Of a DNA stretch of 64,000 nucleotides, positions 41,976 to 55,905 are shown in pieces; position 1 is the stretch's first letter, and every line of letters begins with the position of its first letter. Source of the stretch: Mycoplasma procyoni (GTDB lineage: Bacteria > Bacillota_I > Bacilli_A > Mycoplasmatales > Metamycoplasmataceae); contig NZ_JAFIDB010000004.1 in the NCBI RefSeq assembly GCF_017052595.1, forward strand, positions 1 to 64,000, in the 5' to 3' direction. A program made the translations under genes and the position numbers. A model generated the notes under the pieces. It was not told where the DNA came from, searched no databases, and saw only the letters and a list, made by a program, of their open reading frames with translations.

Positions 41976-43835
41976 ATGCAAAAATTAGTAATCGTGGAGT
42001 CACCTAATAAAATTAAGGCAATCAAAAGCTATTTAGGTGATGAATATGAAGTTTTAGCTTCAGTAGGACACATTTATAAACTAAAAACAAGCGGGCAATT
42101 TGGTTTTGGAATAGACATGGATAACTGAGAACCGCTGTATTCTCAAGACACAACCAAAAAAGAAGTTATTAAACAACTTAAAAGTGCTGCTAAAAAAGCC
42201 GATTTAGTTTATATTGCAACCGACCCTGACCGTGAAGGAGAGGCGATTGGAGCTAACTTAGTAGAACTTTTAGGCGTGCAAAACAAATACGAAAGAATTA
42301 AATACAACGAGATTACAAAAGAAGCAATTCTAAACTCTTTAGAAGCTCACTTAAAAATTGATGAAAACCTTGTAAATGCTCAAAAAACAAGAAGAATGAT
42401 CGACAGAATTGTTGGATTTAGACTTTCTAACTTGCTTGCTAAAAAAATATCTAATGCTCCTATTCAACCATCAGCTGGTCGTGTGCAATCTGTTGCTCTA
42501 AAACTTGTAATCGATAGAGAAGATGAGATTTTAGCATTTATTCCTAAAATTTACTACACACTCGAAGCAATTCACAACAAAAAAGTTTCTTTTAGCTACT
42601 ACAATAATGAAGACAAATTCGAAGGAAATGCAGAATGAATCGCGCCTGAAAAAATTGAAAAAATTCTTTCAGAACTAAAAGGTGATTTAGTTGTTGTTGA
42701 CAAAAACGAAAGAACAAGAACAGAAGCTAAAATTACTCCTTTCAAACAATCTGTTTTATTCAAAAAAGCAGGATTAGCAGCTTCAACAGTGCAAGATGCT
42801 CTACAAAGACTTTATGAAGGATTTGGTGAAAGCGGAGGGCTAATTTCATACCCAAGAACTGACTCAACGCGTTTAAGTGCATCTTTTGTGCAACTTGCTA
42901 AAAAATATGTTTTAGAAACATGAGGTCCTGAATATGTTTCAGCAACTGTTAAAGGTGATGCTGGAGATCAAGATGCCCATGAAGCAATCAGACCTACAAA
43001 CCCTTACTTAACACCACAAAAAGCTCAAGAACAATATAACTTGAGTAGTACAGAATTAAAAGTTTATACTTTAATTTACAACACAACACTTCAAGCGATA
43101 ATGGAACCGCCAAAAAGAACCATTGTGCGTTATGATTTAGAAAACAATGGACACAAATTCAAATATGCAACTTCAAGAATTGATTTTGATGGTTACTACA
43201 AACTTTTCAAAGAAGATGCTGAAAAAGAATTTTTAGACCCAGGTTATAAAATTGGTGATACAGTTTCAGTTGAAAAATACAAAGAAACAAAATCACAAAC
43301 AAAACCTGTTCCAAGATACAACGAAGGAACATTAATTGAAAAACTTGATGAAATCAAAGTTGGTCGTCCTTCAACCTTTGCTTCAACAGTTAAAATTCTA
43401 AAAAACAGAAAATATGTTGAAACAGAGAACAAAGCATTAATTCCTACAGAATTTGGTAGAACCGTTTTATCTAAACTATTTGAATTAGATAAAGAAAGAA
43501 AAATCATCAACGAAGGTTATACAGCAGAAATTGAATCAGAACTTGACTCAATCGCCGAAGGTCAATCAGAATATAAAGAAACAATGACAACCTTCTGAAC
43601 TCTATTTAGAGAAAACTTCGAAAACGCAGCTGAATCAACAGAAAAAACTGTTTTAGAAGTTGAAAAAGTTGGAGAACTTTGTCCAAATGACAATGCAGAA
43701 TTAGTTTACAGATACAACAAAAAGAATGGACAAAGATTTATTGCTTGTTCTTCTTTCCCTGCTTGTCGCTTCCTAAAAGCTGATCCAAATGCTAAACCAG
43801 TTTTCAGAAGAAGATTCACCAAAAAAGAAGAATAA
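41976..43835 (+). CDS. topA: DNA topoisomerase I
   Basis: 619 residues. Toprim domain ([18 protein letters not shown], then [12 protein letters not shown] with the acidic metal site). The active Tyr is Y292 in [20 protein letters not shown] and GRPSTFAST are further core motifs. It relaxes negative supercoils. The C-terminus keeps only a reduced zinc ribbon (CPND...C-SSFPAC, three Cys), shorter than E. coli TopA, as usual in mollicutes. RBS AGGAG. Confidence 0.95.
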
Positions 43836-43840
43836 TTACT

Positions 43841-43877
43841 CAAACACAGAAAAAAATCTCTCTGTGTTTGTTTTTTT
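43841..43877 (+). terminator. Terminator of hpt-topA
   Basis: CAAACACAGA/TCTGTGTTTG, ten-base perfect stem, T7. Confidence 0.92.
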
Positions 43878-43898
43878 GCAAAAAAATTAAGCAAATAC

Positions 43899-43926
43899 TT
43901 GGAAAAAAATTATTATTTAGTATAAT
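43899..43926 (+). promoter_or_regulatory. Promoter of the PDxFFG-opp region
   Basis: TTGGAA (43899-43904), 16-base spacer and perfect TATAAT (43921-43926). Drives the leader ORF at 43963. Confidence 0.6.
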
Positions 43927-43962
43927 TCTAATAACTTTATTAAAACAAGAAAGGAAACTGAA

Positions 43963-44046
43963 ATGAGAAACACATTTAATATTATTATTAAAATGAATAA
44001 ACGTATTTTTGGCACAGACAAAACTACATGTGTTTCTTACTTTTAA
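43963..44046 (+). CDS. Possible 27-residue leader peptide of the PDxFFG-opp operon
   Basis: MRNTFNIIIK...TTCVSYF, TAA at 44044. It has a good ribosome site (AAAGGAAA) and lies between a two-box promoter and an intrinsic terminator, with nothing else in the gap. Contains a Thr-Thr-Cys run near the end. This is the classic arrangement for attenuation control; the peptide itself is inferred. Confidence 0.5.
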   Translation: MRNTFNIIIKMNKRIFGTDKTTCVSYF

Positions 44047-44082
44047 TTTCTTTTATAAACCATTTGCATTTTATAGATTAAT

Positions 44083-44138
44083 ATCCTTTATTTAGAAATT
44101 AGAAGTTAAAAGCTATTTTTAAATAAAGGATTTTTTTT
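44083..44138 (+). terminator. Attenuator-type terminator before the PDxFFG gene
   Basis: ATCCTTTATTTA (44083-44094) pairs perfectly with TAAATAAAGGAT (44120-44131) and is followed by T8. It stands 19 bases before the start at 44158, whose ribosome site (ATAGGAG) comes directly after the T run. The 25-base loop leaves room for an alternative pairing. Confidence 0.8.
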
Positions 44139-44157
44139 ATAGACATAGGAGAAAAAA

Positions 44158-47100
44158 ATGAAAACGAAATTAAGTCTTAAAACTAAAACAATAATATCGG
44201 CTGCAGCAATCGCTTTAACTTCAGGTGCTGTTGTAGGTTCAATGTTTATTTATGCCAACAACTCTTCAGAGGTTAAAGGAAGAAATTCAGGACTAACAAA
44301 AAGTCAACTAAGTAATGACTACTCAAAAATTTACAATGATAAAAGAGAGCTAAATCCAGTTATTTCAATTGTAGATCCACTAAAGAAAAACAAGGTTGCT
44401 GATTTTGATTATGATACAAATACTTTTTGATTCGTTGAAAATTCATCAAAAAAATACTCATTTCAAGATTTCTTTTCAGAATACCACAAGCGTTATAATG
44501 AAAGCTTTGTTCTAGAAGTTAAATATGGTTCATTTAGCTTTTTTGATGAATATGTTTTAGCTGTACAACCAAGACAGTTTATTGATTTTACAAAATGATT
44601 CTTTGAAAATGTTTCTTGAGGTCCAGATTTAGTAACACTTGAAAGTTTTAGAATTGTTCCGGGAGTTGAGCAAAACGGTAACTCAATTACTTTAGGTTCA
44701 CACTCAACACTACACAAAGAAGTTAGTGAAATTAAATTCTTCCCAGATGCTTTCTTCGGTTCTTTACCAATTTATTCTTCAGGAGCTGGACAAAGTAATG
44801 CAACAGATGCTCTAACTTATTCTTTCTTTAGAACAGAAGAACAAAAACCAGCTGTTGACGCTTTATTAAGTTCAATCCCTCTGTCAAGTGCACTCAAAAA
44901 CTCAATTGGTGAAGGTTCAAACGATGCCTTTTTATCAATCATTAACCCTTCTAAATTTGATAAATTAGAGTTTTCGGCAATTGTACACAGAGATGTTGCA
45001 TCATCACTAAAAGAATATGGTAGAGGAACACTATTATTTAAACGAGGAATAACAGAAGCTGAATTTAACCAAAAATTAAAAGACTACAACATTAAAGCTG
45101 ACTCAAACATTTCTTATTCTAAACTTGAAAATGTTGTTGTTTCAAAAGTTGTTTCAGGCTACAACAATGGAAATGAAGCACTTGATTTAACACTACAAAC
45201 AGAAAAAACAACAAAAGACAACCAAAAAGAAGAAGTTCTTTTCAGAATGACAAGTGGTGAGATTTCAGAAAAATGAAGACTTTCTTATGAGTTTTTAAAA
45301 GATATTGTTGATTCTCAATTAGTTCACTTTTTAGACTTCTATGACATTAAATCATACGAAAACAAAAACATTTTTGTTTACAAAGATAACACACAAACAA
45401 GATACTTCAGCTCAAAAATAGAAGCAATAAATGAAGTTGATGAACTTAAAAAATACAACGAATTATCACAAGATAAAAAAGATCAATTAGTTCAATATAA
45501 AGTAGAAAAACTTTCTGTAGAAAACAAAAAACTTATTGCAAACCTTGTTTCAGTTGCTGATGCAAATAAAAAAGAAACAATTGAATTTGAACTTAAAAAG
45601 ACAGAAAATGAACTAAAAGAAAACTTCAATGAATTTAAAACAGCTTTAGGTTACAAAGGAGGAATCAATCCAATTGCAATTTCTTTTGGACCAGAAGATA
45701 TCAACCTTAAAGATGAAAACAACAAACCACTTACAGGTTTAGCTGCTAGAAGATACCAAGTTTATGTTGAAGCTTATGATGGAATCATTGAAAAAGTAAC
45801 TAAAAAATACCCACATTTACTCAAAAAAGTTACAGGACCTTACATTGATAAATTCCTTAATGATAAAGGATATTATGAATATAAATTAGCTTATGGAGAA
45901 AAACTTTTATTCCAACCTTCAGATAGAATTGGACTTCCTTTAGTTTTAGGTGCTACAATTGATAATTTCGAAGGAATTTCAACAGATTTCTTAAAATACG
46001 TTGCAGCTCATGAATACGGACACCATTTCACATTAGATCAAACACAAGCACTAAACACAAATGACAATGCGATTTTAGTTGGAGGTCTTTCAACTCGTGG
46101 AGGAATTAGTGAGTCTTCATATTACTCAGCAACAGCTCTAAAAAACTATTTAGATGCTCGTTCTAATTTAGAATTTGAAAGAGTTAATGTTTTAGGAGTT
46201 CCAAGTCCAAAAGGGCAATACATCAGATTTAAATTTATTAAAGAAGATGGAACAACAGAAACAGAAACATTCAAAGACATTTGAGGTTCTGATGACGAAA
46301 AAGCTTCTGTGTTTGAAATCACAGATAACCCAAGAAGAAGATTCTTACAAACCTTTTCAGGACTACAACAAGCTGCTAAATTGCGTGGTGTAAAACTTGG
46401 AGATCTATTCTTAGCAAACTCCTTTGATGAAAACTCAGGAACACTTAACCCTTCAATTAGTGGACCTTACAAATCATTTAAAAAAGAAGAAGTTACAAAT
46501 GCAGATGGTTCAAAAACAACACACTACAGACTTGAAGAAAACACACCAGAAAATGTTTTAAAAGACATTAAAGACGGTCAAGGAAACTCTTTATATGATT
46601 TAATTACTTTTAACCCTGATGGTTCTTTCACAATTAATCCTTACAAACTAACAACAACAAAAGAAGGCGATAAAACCATTACAAAACTTCTTGAATTACC
46701 AAAAGTTTACAATGCAGATGGAACTCCTTACATTAATGTTCCTTTAAATGAACCGCTTGACAAACAAACAGTAGATTACATCAAAAAACAAGAAGAACTA
46801 CTGAAAACAACTTTTGAAGCAATGATTTCCAGAAGATTCTTTGACAACGGTTGAAACAACTCAAGTACAAGTATTGGTGGAGAAATCAAATCAGGATTCC
46901 AAAGTTTCTTTGGAGAAAATGAACCAAAATTCGTCAAAGACAATCTCCTTTATAGAACTGAAGAAGCAGAAAAAAATCCACAATACAACGCTTCTGTTAT
47001 GTCAAAAGACACAAAAAGAAAAGGACATGAGTACCACGTATTTAACAATAATACTCAATCAAATACCAATCTTGCACAGCAACTTCAAAGTCTTTTAGTT

Positions 47101-49545
47101 GCTGATCAACACTTTGCAACTTCAAGATACGCTCTTGCAACCCGTGGTCAAACAAACAACACTTGACTATTTAAAGAAGGGGATACAGAAACAGCATATA
47201 GTTTCCCACTGACACAAAACGGATTATTGTCTCAATCAATTAACTATTGAGAAAACCTTTCAAGAGTTAGAGAAATAGGAACAGATTTAGGAACACGTGT
47301 TTCAGGAAGAGTTCAAGTAGCACCTTCAGTAGCTATTGTTAGAGATGGACTTGGATTTGGTCGTTTATTACAAAACAACATAAGACAAAGAGTTAACAAC
47401 TCAATCAACCACTTTTTAGCAATTGCTAAAAATGACAACTCACAAGCAACTGCAGAAGAAATCTTTGGACTCTTTACAAATAGCGGCTTAAGTCCAGAAC
47501 AACTAAGACAAAAAGCTGCTGAGTTAATAAACAAAATTGTCTTTAACAAAAATGCTGCAAACCTCGAAAATGCCTCATATTCACTGTTTGATGCATTTAA
47601 TGACTCTGTTTTAGTTGACTTCAAAACATCAGACAACAAAAACATCAAAACAGTTGGATTTAGTTCCTTTAAAGACTTATTAGAATTTGCTTCTATTGAT
47701 TATTCAAAAGCAACATTAAGAGAAGTAGAAACATCTGAAACAGATAAACAAAATGCTATTTATGACTGAAATGTTGACTATGTAAAAACAAAATTTGATT
47801 TTGAAAAATTCAAAAAAGCAGCTAAAGCAAGCACAAACGCTAACTCAAAAATTGAAGACATTGATAGCTATGATGATCAAAAAATAGCAAATGAGCTAAT
47901 GAAAAGATTCAGAAGATCTTCATACTTCTTAGCAACAAAAGATTTCAATCCAGCTACAGAACTTGCACAAAACTATGCAATTTTCTCTGAAGATTACGGA
48001 ATCCAAATTGCAAACGAAGCATTTGCAGAAGGTTTAGCATTTGATATTAGCAAACTACATGCAAAAGACACAAGAACAAGATTTGATGCTGCTAAATTAT
48101 TAGAAGCATTCAAAAAATACATTATTTCCTTTGTTGGACAAGAAAATTACGAAGCTGTATCACAACACCTAAACTCACAAGATCTTTACAGATTCATGGG
48201 AAATGTTATTGCTTGAAGAGACTTTGGGGTATTAACTACAGCAACTTTTGGAGACATTTATTTCAGTACCTTTGTTAACGGAGTTCCGACTGAGGATGTT
48301 ATAAACTATAACCAAACAAGAATTGAACCTCTAATTAATGATAAATTTACAGACTATGTTTATAGTATTGCCGAAACTCTAACAAGGGATTATGTGCAAA
48401 CAACATATGTTCCAAGTAGAAGCGATTTCCAAAACTTACCTAAATTCGTTTCTGGAATTAATGAAATTTCAACAGGACTTGATTATGTTGTTGATGCAAC
48501 AAAATTAAGTATCTGAAACGACAGAGCAAACACTCAAATTAGACTAAACAACTCTATTTTCCTAGCAATCAGAGGTCAAAAATTTGATGAGTACTTAGAA
48601 AAAACTTACCCAATTTTCCTCAAATACTCAGCTAGAATTGAAAAAATTAGAGATGATGTTAGAGAACTTGCGATTGAATTAGATAAAGCAAAAGCAGAAA
48701 AAGACGAAAAGAGAACTGCAACACTTGAAAAAGCACTTCAAGACACAAGATTATCAATTAGTCAATACTCAGATCAAAGAATTAATGAAACAAAACCAAT
48801 CAGAGAAAAAATCTTTGGAAACTTCAGTTCAATTTCAGTTTATTCTCAAAGAGAACAAAGAAACTCTTCATTCTTTGGAAGATTCATTTCCAAAAATAAC
48901 GGATATTTCAAGGATTTAGGTCAAAAAGAAACAATCGATTCAAGGTTATATGATGACAATGGAGATGAAGTAGTTGATGACTCAATTAGACTATTAGATT
49001 TTGAAGGAAATAAAATTAATACAAGAGCTAAAGCTTTCTTTATATCACAACTTAAAAATTATGGAGTAGGTCACAGAAACGTTGCTGGGTTATTTAGAAA
49101 CAAACAAAAAGACGCAATTGCCCTTTATGGATTTGTTAAAAATGAAACAGCAGCTAAAATCAAAAAACTGAAATTTACAGACACAGTTACAAAAGAAGTT
49201 AAATATCTTGATGTAAATATTTCTGACACAAACAACCTCTTCTATTTACAAAAACAAGCTGATGGTTCTTCTAAAAAAACACTAAAAGATTTAGGGTATT
49301 CATCATGAGTTTCAGATTATGCACTAATGGCAAAATACAGCGATACTCTGTTAGTTCCTAAACATAAATACTTTATTGAATTTGTTGATCAAGACAACAA
49401 ATTAGTTGAAGGAATTGAATTAGGAGATATTCCTTCACTATCAGAAAACGGAAAAACAAACTCTCAAGCTTCAGTAAGAATAGAAAAAGATTCAGACAAT
49501 AAAACAATTATTAATATTGATTACCAATTCAACATTACAGGATAG
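44158..49545 (+). CDS. PDxFFG protein, giant surface protein with HEYGHH zinc-protease-like motif (copy 1)
   Basis: 1795 residues. N-terminal membrane anchor (residues 12-33) places the rest outside. PDAFFG at 196-201 defines the mycoplasma PDxFFG family. KYVAAHEYGHHFTL (H618-E619-x-x-H622, H623) fits an HExxH metallopeptidase site. A second conserved zone (LNSQDLYRFMGN, TRDYVQTTYVPS) and a coiled-coil stretch near 1480-1520 follow. Upstream of oppA by seven bases, so it probably supplies or captures peptides for the permease. Proteolytic activity is not proven. Confidence 0.88.
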
Positions 49546-49552
49546 GAGATAA

Positions 49553-52500
49553 ATGAAAAATACACTAAGAAAGGTAATTTTAGGTAGTTCAGCTCTGGCA
49601 ATGCCACTAACAACACTGATTTTTGCTGCCTGTTCAAAAAGTGAACAACCGGCAACTCAATCATCTAGACAAGTCAGTGTTGATTATGATTTAGGACTAA
49701 CTTCAGAACCTATCAACAACCTAAATTACATTCGTTATAAATCGATGGATAAATTACTTCCAGCCCTGATTGACCCTTTAATTAAGAGTGGACCAACAGC
49801 AAGCTTGAAATCATTGATCCACACAAATAACTTCAACTTCGTTTTAGTTGATACAAAGGATTCTAAAAACGATCAAGGTCAAGAATCAAGTAACTTTAAC
49901 GATCTTTTCAAGCTTTCAAAAGAGCTAGAAGATAAAGATGGTTATGGACTTGTGCAAGCGAGCTACTACAACTTCTCATCAGCTTTTGAGCTTGTTGGAG
50001 GTATTGCGGCTTCATCACAAGGAGACATTGTTAGAAACGGTTCTTTCTATGCTTTTAGAAACCCTAAAAACTCAAACAACTACATGGCTCTAACAGCTAA
50101 AATCAACAACAAACTAAACCGTTGAAGCAATGGAGACTATATTTCAGCAAACGACGTTAGAGACTATTTAGAATACATTTTAGACATCAACACAGGTTCA
50201 CAAAGACTTGATCAAATAAGAAAATTTGGAATCAGGGGTGCTGAAAGATTTATTGATGCTCAAAAAGAGTATTTACAAAAATTCAACACACAATACATCA
50301 ACCCTTGAGGTAGAAGAAAATACATCAAAGACAAAGATGGAAACTTCATTCAAGATCCTGAACAAAAAGTTTGACAATCACAAGCCAAAGATGCAAATGG
50401 TAATCCAATGGATGATTCCAAAGAAGTAGAAGCAATCAAACAAGCTGCATTAAACTTTGGATTCTACACAGGGCAAATCTTTTTAGACTATTCAAACGAA
50501 GAAATTGAAAAAAACCTTGAGTACAACAAAGGTTTTGATTTAGAAACTAATGACAACCAAACTTTCAAAATCAAAACAGGAACAAACGCTAAAAACGAAC
50601 CAATTTTCAAAACTGTAACTTTAGTTAAAAACGATTATCTAAACCCTTATCAAAAATTTATAATCAAAGACAACAAAATCGTTGCAAGCTTCAATCAAAT
50701 TGCAAACTCTGAAAACGTTTTTACAGTAATTTTTGATGAAAACAGAACACCAAGCTTAAGTTTCTTAATTACTCAAATAATGACTAATTTATATCCAGCA
50801 AACAGAAAATACATTGAAACAGTTGCTGGAGGAATTGATAAATTCGGTTCAAACCCTTATCAATTCTTAACGAGTGGTCCTTTCAAAATGAATCCTAAAG
50901 AAGTTATTTTAGGACCTCAAGGTGAAATTAATCTTGAAAAAGATAAAGACTACTTTGATGCAACTAACACAATTTCAAACAAAATCAAAATCTATTTCTC
51001 AACTGATAGAAACATTAACTCAACATTCTTTGAAGATGGTTATATCTCTCAAACTTATATTCCAGCTCAAAAAATCAACAAATACTGATCAAATCAAGAA
51101 TATAAAGATTATCTAAACAAAAATGTTGGTTATGGAACAATTGCTTTTGGATTTAACTTAGACGAAGAAACAAATGCTCAAAGCTACATTCAAGATCAAG
51201 ACTTAAGAAATGCTATTTATTACTCAATCAACAGAGAAAACATTATTAAGTTTGTAGGATGAGACTTCTCATTCCCTGTTAACACCTGAACAGCTTATGG
51301 ACAATACAAAACTGTTGACGGAAAAAACATTGAAACATTCTTCAGTGATCTACAAGCTTCAGCAAAAAATAATAAAGAATTTGCTGTACAAAACTATGAT
51401 TATGTAGTGCATTTATCTAAAGGATACACCTTTGAAAAAACTTCTAGAGGTGACATTGCTTTTGATGTTGACACAGCACAATACTACATTAATCGTTTCA
51501 AACAAAAACACCCAAACCTAAAACAAGTTAAATTAACTTTCTTAAATAACTCAACAGATGAACAGAAAAAAGCTGGAACATTCTTAAAAGAAGCTGTAAA
51601 ACACGCTTTTGGAGGATTTGTTGAAATTGAAGTTAAGAGCTTACCAGAAAACACCTTTGCTTCCTTTATTGAAACAGGAAAATATGATATTATTTACCAA
51701 AACTACGATAAAATCGGAGGGAATGGTGCTCACGACTACATCGCAGCCTTTTTCAGAAGAGATGAAATTGATAGCTTAATCCAAAAAAGCATTGGATTTA
51801 AAGACAACCCAGTTGGTTCATTTACTTATGCAGACTACATTGCTGATTTAGTACTTGAAAAACAACAAAAAACAAGAGAAGAAATTTTAGCTCCTTTAAT
51901 CCAAAAAATAGTTGCTAAAATTAACTCAAATACAGGAATTAAGCAGGAATTCTACTCAATTAAAACAGAAGACGATTCCAAAAAATTAGACATTGTTAAC
52001 TTCGCAAATAAATACTCAATTGACTTTGCAAAAGAATTTAGTGATGCTCAAGACGCTGATGCTAAATTACTATCTCAAAGACTAATTAAAGAACTTCTTG
52101 AAAGAGAACTAATTAGTAACAAAAACATCAAAATCGGAAGACTAAAAAGAGCATTTAACACTTATTTAGTAAGCAAAATGAGTGTTAAAGAAATTGCAGA
52201 ATTAACAAAAGATACAGAAAAAAGACTGAAATTCGAACAATCAATTGATCACCAAAAATACCCAGAAATTAATTTCTGAGAAAAATTCATTGAACTTTCT
52301 CTACAAAAAGATTCAGAAACAACTTCTCAATACTCAAGTAGATTAAGTGCTTTCTTTTCAGCTAACTTTAGTCAAGAAGAACTAAAACAACAATGAAAAG
52401 AAACATTTGTGTATGTATTAATTGGTCATTTCGAAAAAATAGTTAGAGATGGTGCGTTTGTAATTCCTTTAATGGAAGTTGATACAAACTGAGAAATAAC

Positions 52501-52600
52501 AAAAGTTGGAGGAGTAAGCTCTGTGTTTACTTTTGCTCTACAATATGCATATGATTTTACAAGACCACCTAAAGCTGGTTTACCAAGAAAGAGAGGATAG
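49553..52600 (+). CDS. oppA: Oligopeptide ABC transporter substrate-binding lipoprotein
   Basis: 1015 residues. Lipobox IFAAC (Cys 26). LGLTSEPINNLNYIRYKSMD and WSNGDYISANDVRDYLEYIL follow the SBP_bac_5 pattern, as do FLTSGPFKMN and DLRNAIYYSINRENII. About twice the size of E. coli OppA, as in the P100-type OppA of M. hominis. Start ATG 49553 behind ATAGGAG. Stop abuts the oppB start. Confidence 0.9.
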
Positions 52601-53656
52601 ATGAAATTAATCAAACAAAAACAAGATAATAAAACTATTTATTTTGATAATAATGATATTTATTTCACAAACAAACGTACAGAAAAGAAAACAGTTGCTC
52701 AAAAAATTGTTTCTGTCGACTCTCCAGTTCTAAAATCATCATGAAAACTACTTAAAATTATTCTAGAATTCTTTTTAATTGGTTTTATTGTTATTTCCAT
52801 CACATTCTTTTTAATCAACGCCGTTCCAGGTTCAAACAGTTTAACTGCAGGACTTGATGAAGCTGCAAGAAAAGCTGTAGAAGCTAAATACGGACTAAAC
52901 CTTCCACTAATGCAAAGATATCTCAATTATTTAGGAGGCTTATTCAGGGGTGATTTTGGAATTTCTCTATCACTTTTCCCTGGACAAGAAATTAACTCCT
53001 TTATTTGAGAAAGATTCCTAAAATCATTCTATGTAGGGATTTTCTCTGTAGGATTGACTGTTTCAATCGGAATTTCTTTAGGGGTTTGAGTAGGTAAAAA
53101 TCCTGGAGGATTTGTTGATAATGCTTCAACAGTAATGGTAAGTATTTTCTCTTCTATCCCTTCAATTATCTTTGCTCTATTATTAGTATTTTTAGGAAGA
53201 TTAGTGGGTTTACCTTACATCTTCGATTCTAAAAACTTCTTAACATACATCCTTCCTGGACTTGCACTTTCTTTAGGAAGTATCATTGTTTATATTAAAT
53301 ACATCAGAACTGAGCTTAACAGAGAATTAAACTCAGTTCATGCGAAATTTGCTTATTTAAAAGGTTTATCAAAAAACCGTTTTGTTTGAGTGCATGCACT
53401 TAAACCATCACTATTCCCAATTGCAACATTCTTCCCTGCTGTAATCTTTGGTTCATTCTTAGGAAGTATCTTCATTGAACAAATCTTCTTTATTTCAGGG
53501 TCTGGAGCAATGCTTCTACAAGCTATCCAAACAAAAGACTACAATGTTGTATTGTTCTTAATTGTGATGTTCTCATTATTAACTATTGTTTCATATGCAA
53601 CAAGAGATATTCTTTATGAATTAATCGATCCAAGAATCAGAAGAAAGGGTGCTTAA
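52601..53656 (+). CDS. oppB: Oligopeptide ABC transporter permease
   Basis: 351 residues. An N-terminal cytoplasmic extension of about 50 residues, then six membrane helices. ITFFLINAVPGS and KYGLNLPLMQRYLNYLGGLFRGDFGIS are OppB signatures; FAYLKGLSKNRFVWVHALK is the EAA loop. Starts directly after the oppA TAG. Overlaps oppC by one base. Confidence 0.92.
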
Positions 53657-54660
53657 TGTCGATCTTTAAATTTTTCAAAAAACCAAAGCCAAAAGATGAA
53701 ATTGATGCAGAATCAATTTTACTGGCACCAAACGCTGTTTTGCAACCTTTCCAATATCAAGCTTGAAAAATAGTTGGTAAAACATTTGAGTACTCAAACG
53801 ATACTCACATGAAACCAGAAACCAAAACATTCAAAGAATTTATTTACCGTTATTCAAATAACTTTTCAGGTGTTTTAGGTTTTATGATTATTACAACAAT
53901 CATTCTTTTAGCACTTATTATTCCTTTTACAACTTTAGATCCAACAATTTCTGATGTTGAAAACCGTTATTTAATCTTTAACCAAAGAGACTCAAAGGGA
54001 ATTTACCATATTTTAGGAACTGATGACACAGGAAGAGACTTATGAGCTCGTTTATGACATGGTCTGAGGTATTCTTTATCTTTAGCCTTTGTTGTTACTT
54101 TTATTGAGGTTATCATTGGACTAAGTGTTGGAATAATGATGGGTCAGTTTAATGTCTTTGACAAAGTGATGACCTTTATAATTAAAATTCTTTCTGTTGT
54201 ACCAACAATTCTAATTTTGATTTTAATTACAATTGTTGCACAACCAACTTTCTGAGTTATTGCTCTTGCTCTTTCTTTAACCTCCTGAACAGGAATGGCA
54301 AACCAAATTAGAGCACAAGTAAAAAGAGCCAAAAACTTTGAATGAGTTGCTGCTTCTAAAGTTTTAGGAACACCAACAATCAAAATCTTAAGCAACTATG
54401 TTCCAGTTATTTTACCAATCCTAATTACTCAATTAGTATTTACAATTCCTGGAGTTGTTTTATCAGAAACTTCACTTTCATTTATTGGTTTAGCAATTGA
54501 AGATGTTCCTACATTAGGAAACTTAATTTCAGAGGGTCAAAAAACATTCCCAACTTATTTAAGATATGTTTTTGTTCCTTCAACCATTTTAGTCTTAATC
54601 ACAACAAGTGTTCAATTAATTGGTGCAAGTGTACAAGATGCACTTAGAAGACAAAGATAG
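53656..54660 (+). CDS. oppC: Oligopeptide ABC transporter permease
   Basis: 334 residues. HILGTDDTGRDLWARLWHGLRYSL is the OppC signature, and FEWVAASKVLGTPTIKILSNYVLP-like EAA loop follows. N-terminal cytoplasmic arm of about 70 residues. ATG overlaps the oppB stop (TAATG). Confidence 0.92.
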
Positions 54661-54669
54661 GAAAAAACT

Positions 54670-55905
54670 ATGAATAAGATCTCTAAACATTTTAAAATTC
54701 TACACTCAAGAGCCAAAAGAAAATTTAACGATTTTAAAACAACACTAAAATCTAAAAAGAAGACTAAAAAAATTGCTAAAAAACACTTTAATTTTGCAGA
54801 GTTTTCCAAAAATGCAAAACTACAAAGCTTTGCAAACGGAACTGAATTAAAAGTTGCTGCAGAAATCAAAAACATTCATTTATCTTTCTCTAACCCTGCA
54901 AGACCAGGAGAGAAAAACAAAGTTTTAAGAGGTCCTTCAATCAAAATTTATGAAGGTAAAGTACATGCAATCATTGGTGAATCAGGAAGTGGTAAATCAG
55001 TTATTACATCTCTGCTTTATGGACTAACAGGAAACAATGCAATCATTGACTCTGGTGAAGTTTTACTTTATAACAACAATGTTGAAAAATTCTCACTAAA
55101 AGACTGAGAACGTTCTAACTTCCGTGGGCGTGTTGTATCTGCCGTTTTCCAAAACCCGATGTCAACACTAAATCCAACAATGAAAATTGGAAAACAAATC
55201 ATTGAAGGAATGCTTTTAAACAAAATTGTTAATACTAAAAAAGAAGCTCAAGAAAGAGCAATTGAATTTTTAAGATTAACAAAAATTAACGACCCAGAAG
55301 CTGTTATGAAGCTTTATCCTCATGAACTTTCAGGAGGAATGATTCAAAGGATTGTTATTGCTGCTATTGTTGCTCTTGAGCCAAAAATTCTTGTTATGGA
55401 CGAACCAACAACAGCACTTGATCCAACTGTACAAGCCCTTGTTTTAGATGTTATTAAATCACTACAAGAAAAACTAAAATTAGCAATTGTTTTTATTACT
55501 CACGACTTAGGAGTTGTTGCCTCAATTGCTGATTACATCTCAATTATGTACGCTGGACAAATCATTGAAGAAGGTACAAGAGAAGAAATTCTTAACTACC
55601 CACAACACCCTTATACTTGAGGTTTAATCTCAAGTATGCCCGATTTAAATAAAGGAAGAAGACTTGCCACAATTAGAGGAAGTGTTCCTTCTAATTTAAA
55701 TAACATCCAAGGAGATGCTTTTGCAGTCAGAAACGACTACGCCCTTGGAAGAGACTTTCAAATCGAACCTGATTTTTACTTTGTATCAGATACTCACAGA
55801 GTAAAATCTGCTCTTTTAGATAAACAAGCACCTACATACGAACCACCAGAAGTTATAGCTCAATTATGAAAGGATTATTTAAATAAAAATGGAAAACAAT
55901 CATAA
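54670..55905 (+). CDS. oppD: Oligopeptide ABC transporter ATP-binding protein
   Basis: 411 residues. A basic N-terminal extension of about 60 residues, then Walker A GESGSGKS, Q-loop FQNPMSTLNP, signature ELSGGMIQR and Walker B ILVMDEPTTALDP. RBS ATAGGAA. Overlaps oppF by 17 bases. Confidence 0.93.

Noticed and set aside
44158..49545. Several short genes in place of one giant gene
   Set aside because: All segments are in one frame and joined only by TGA codons; the paralog at 59671 has the same continuous order of motifs.
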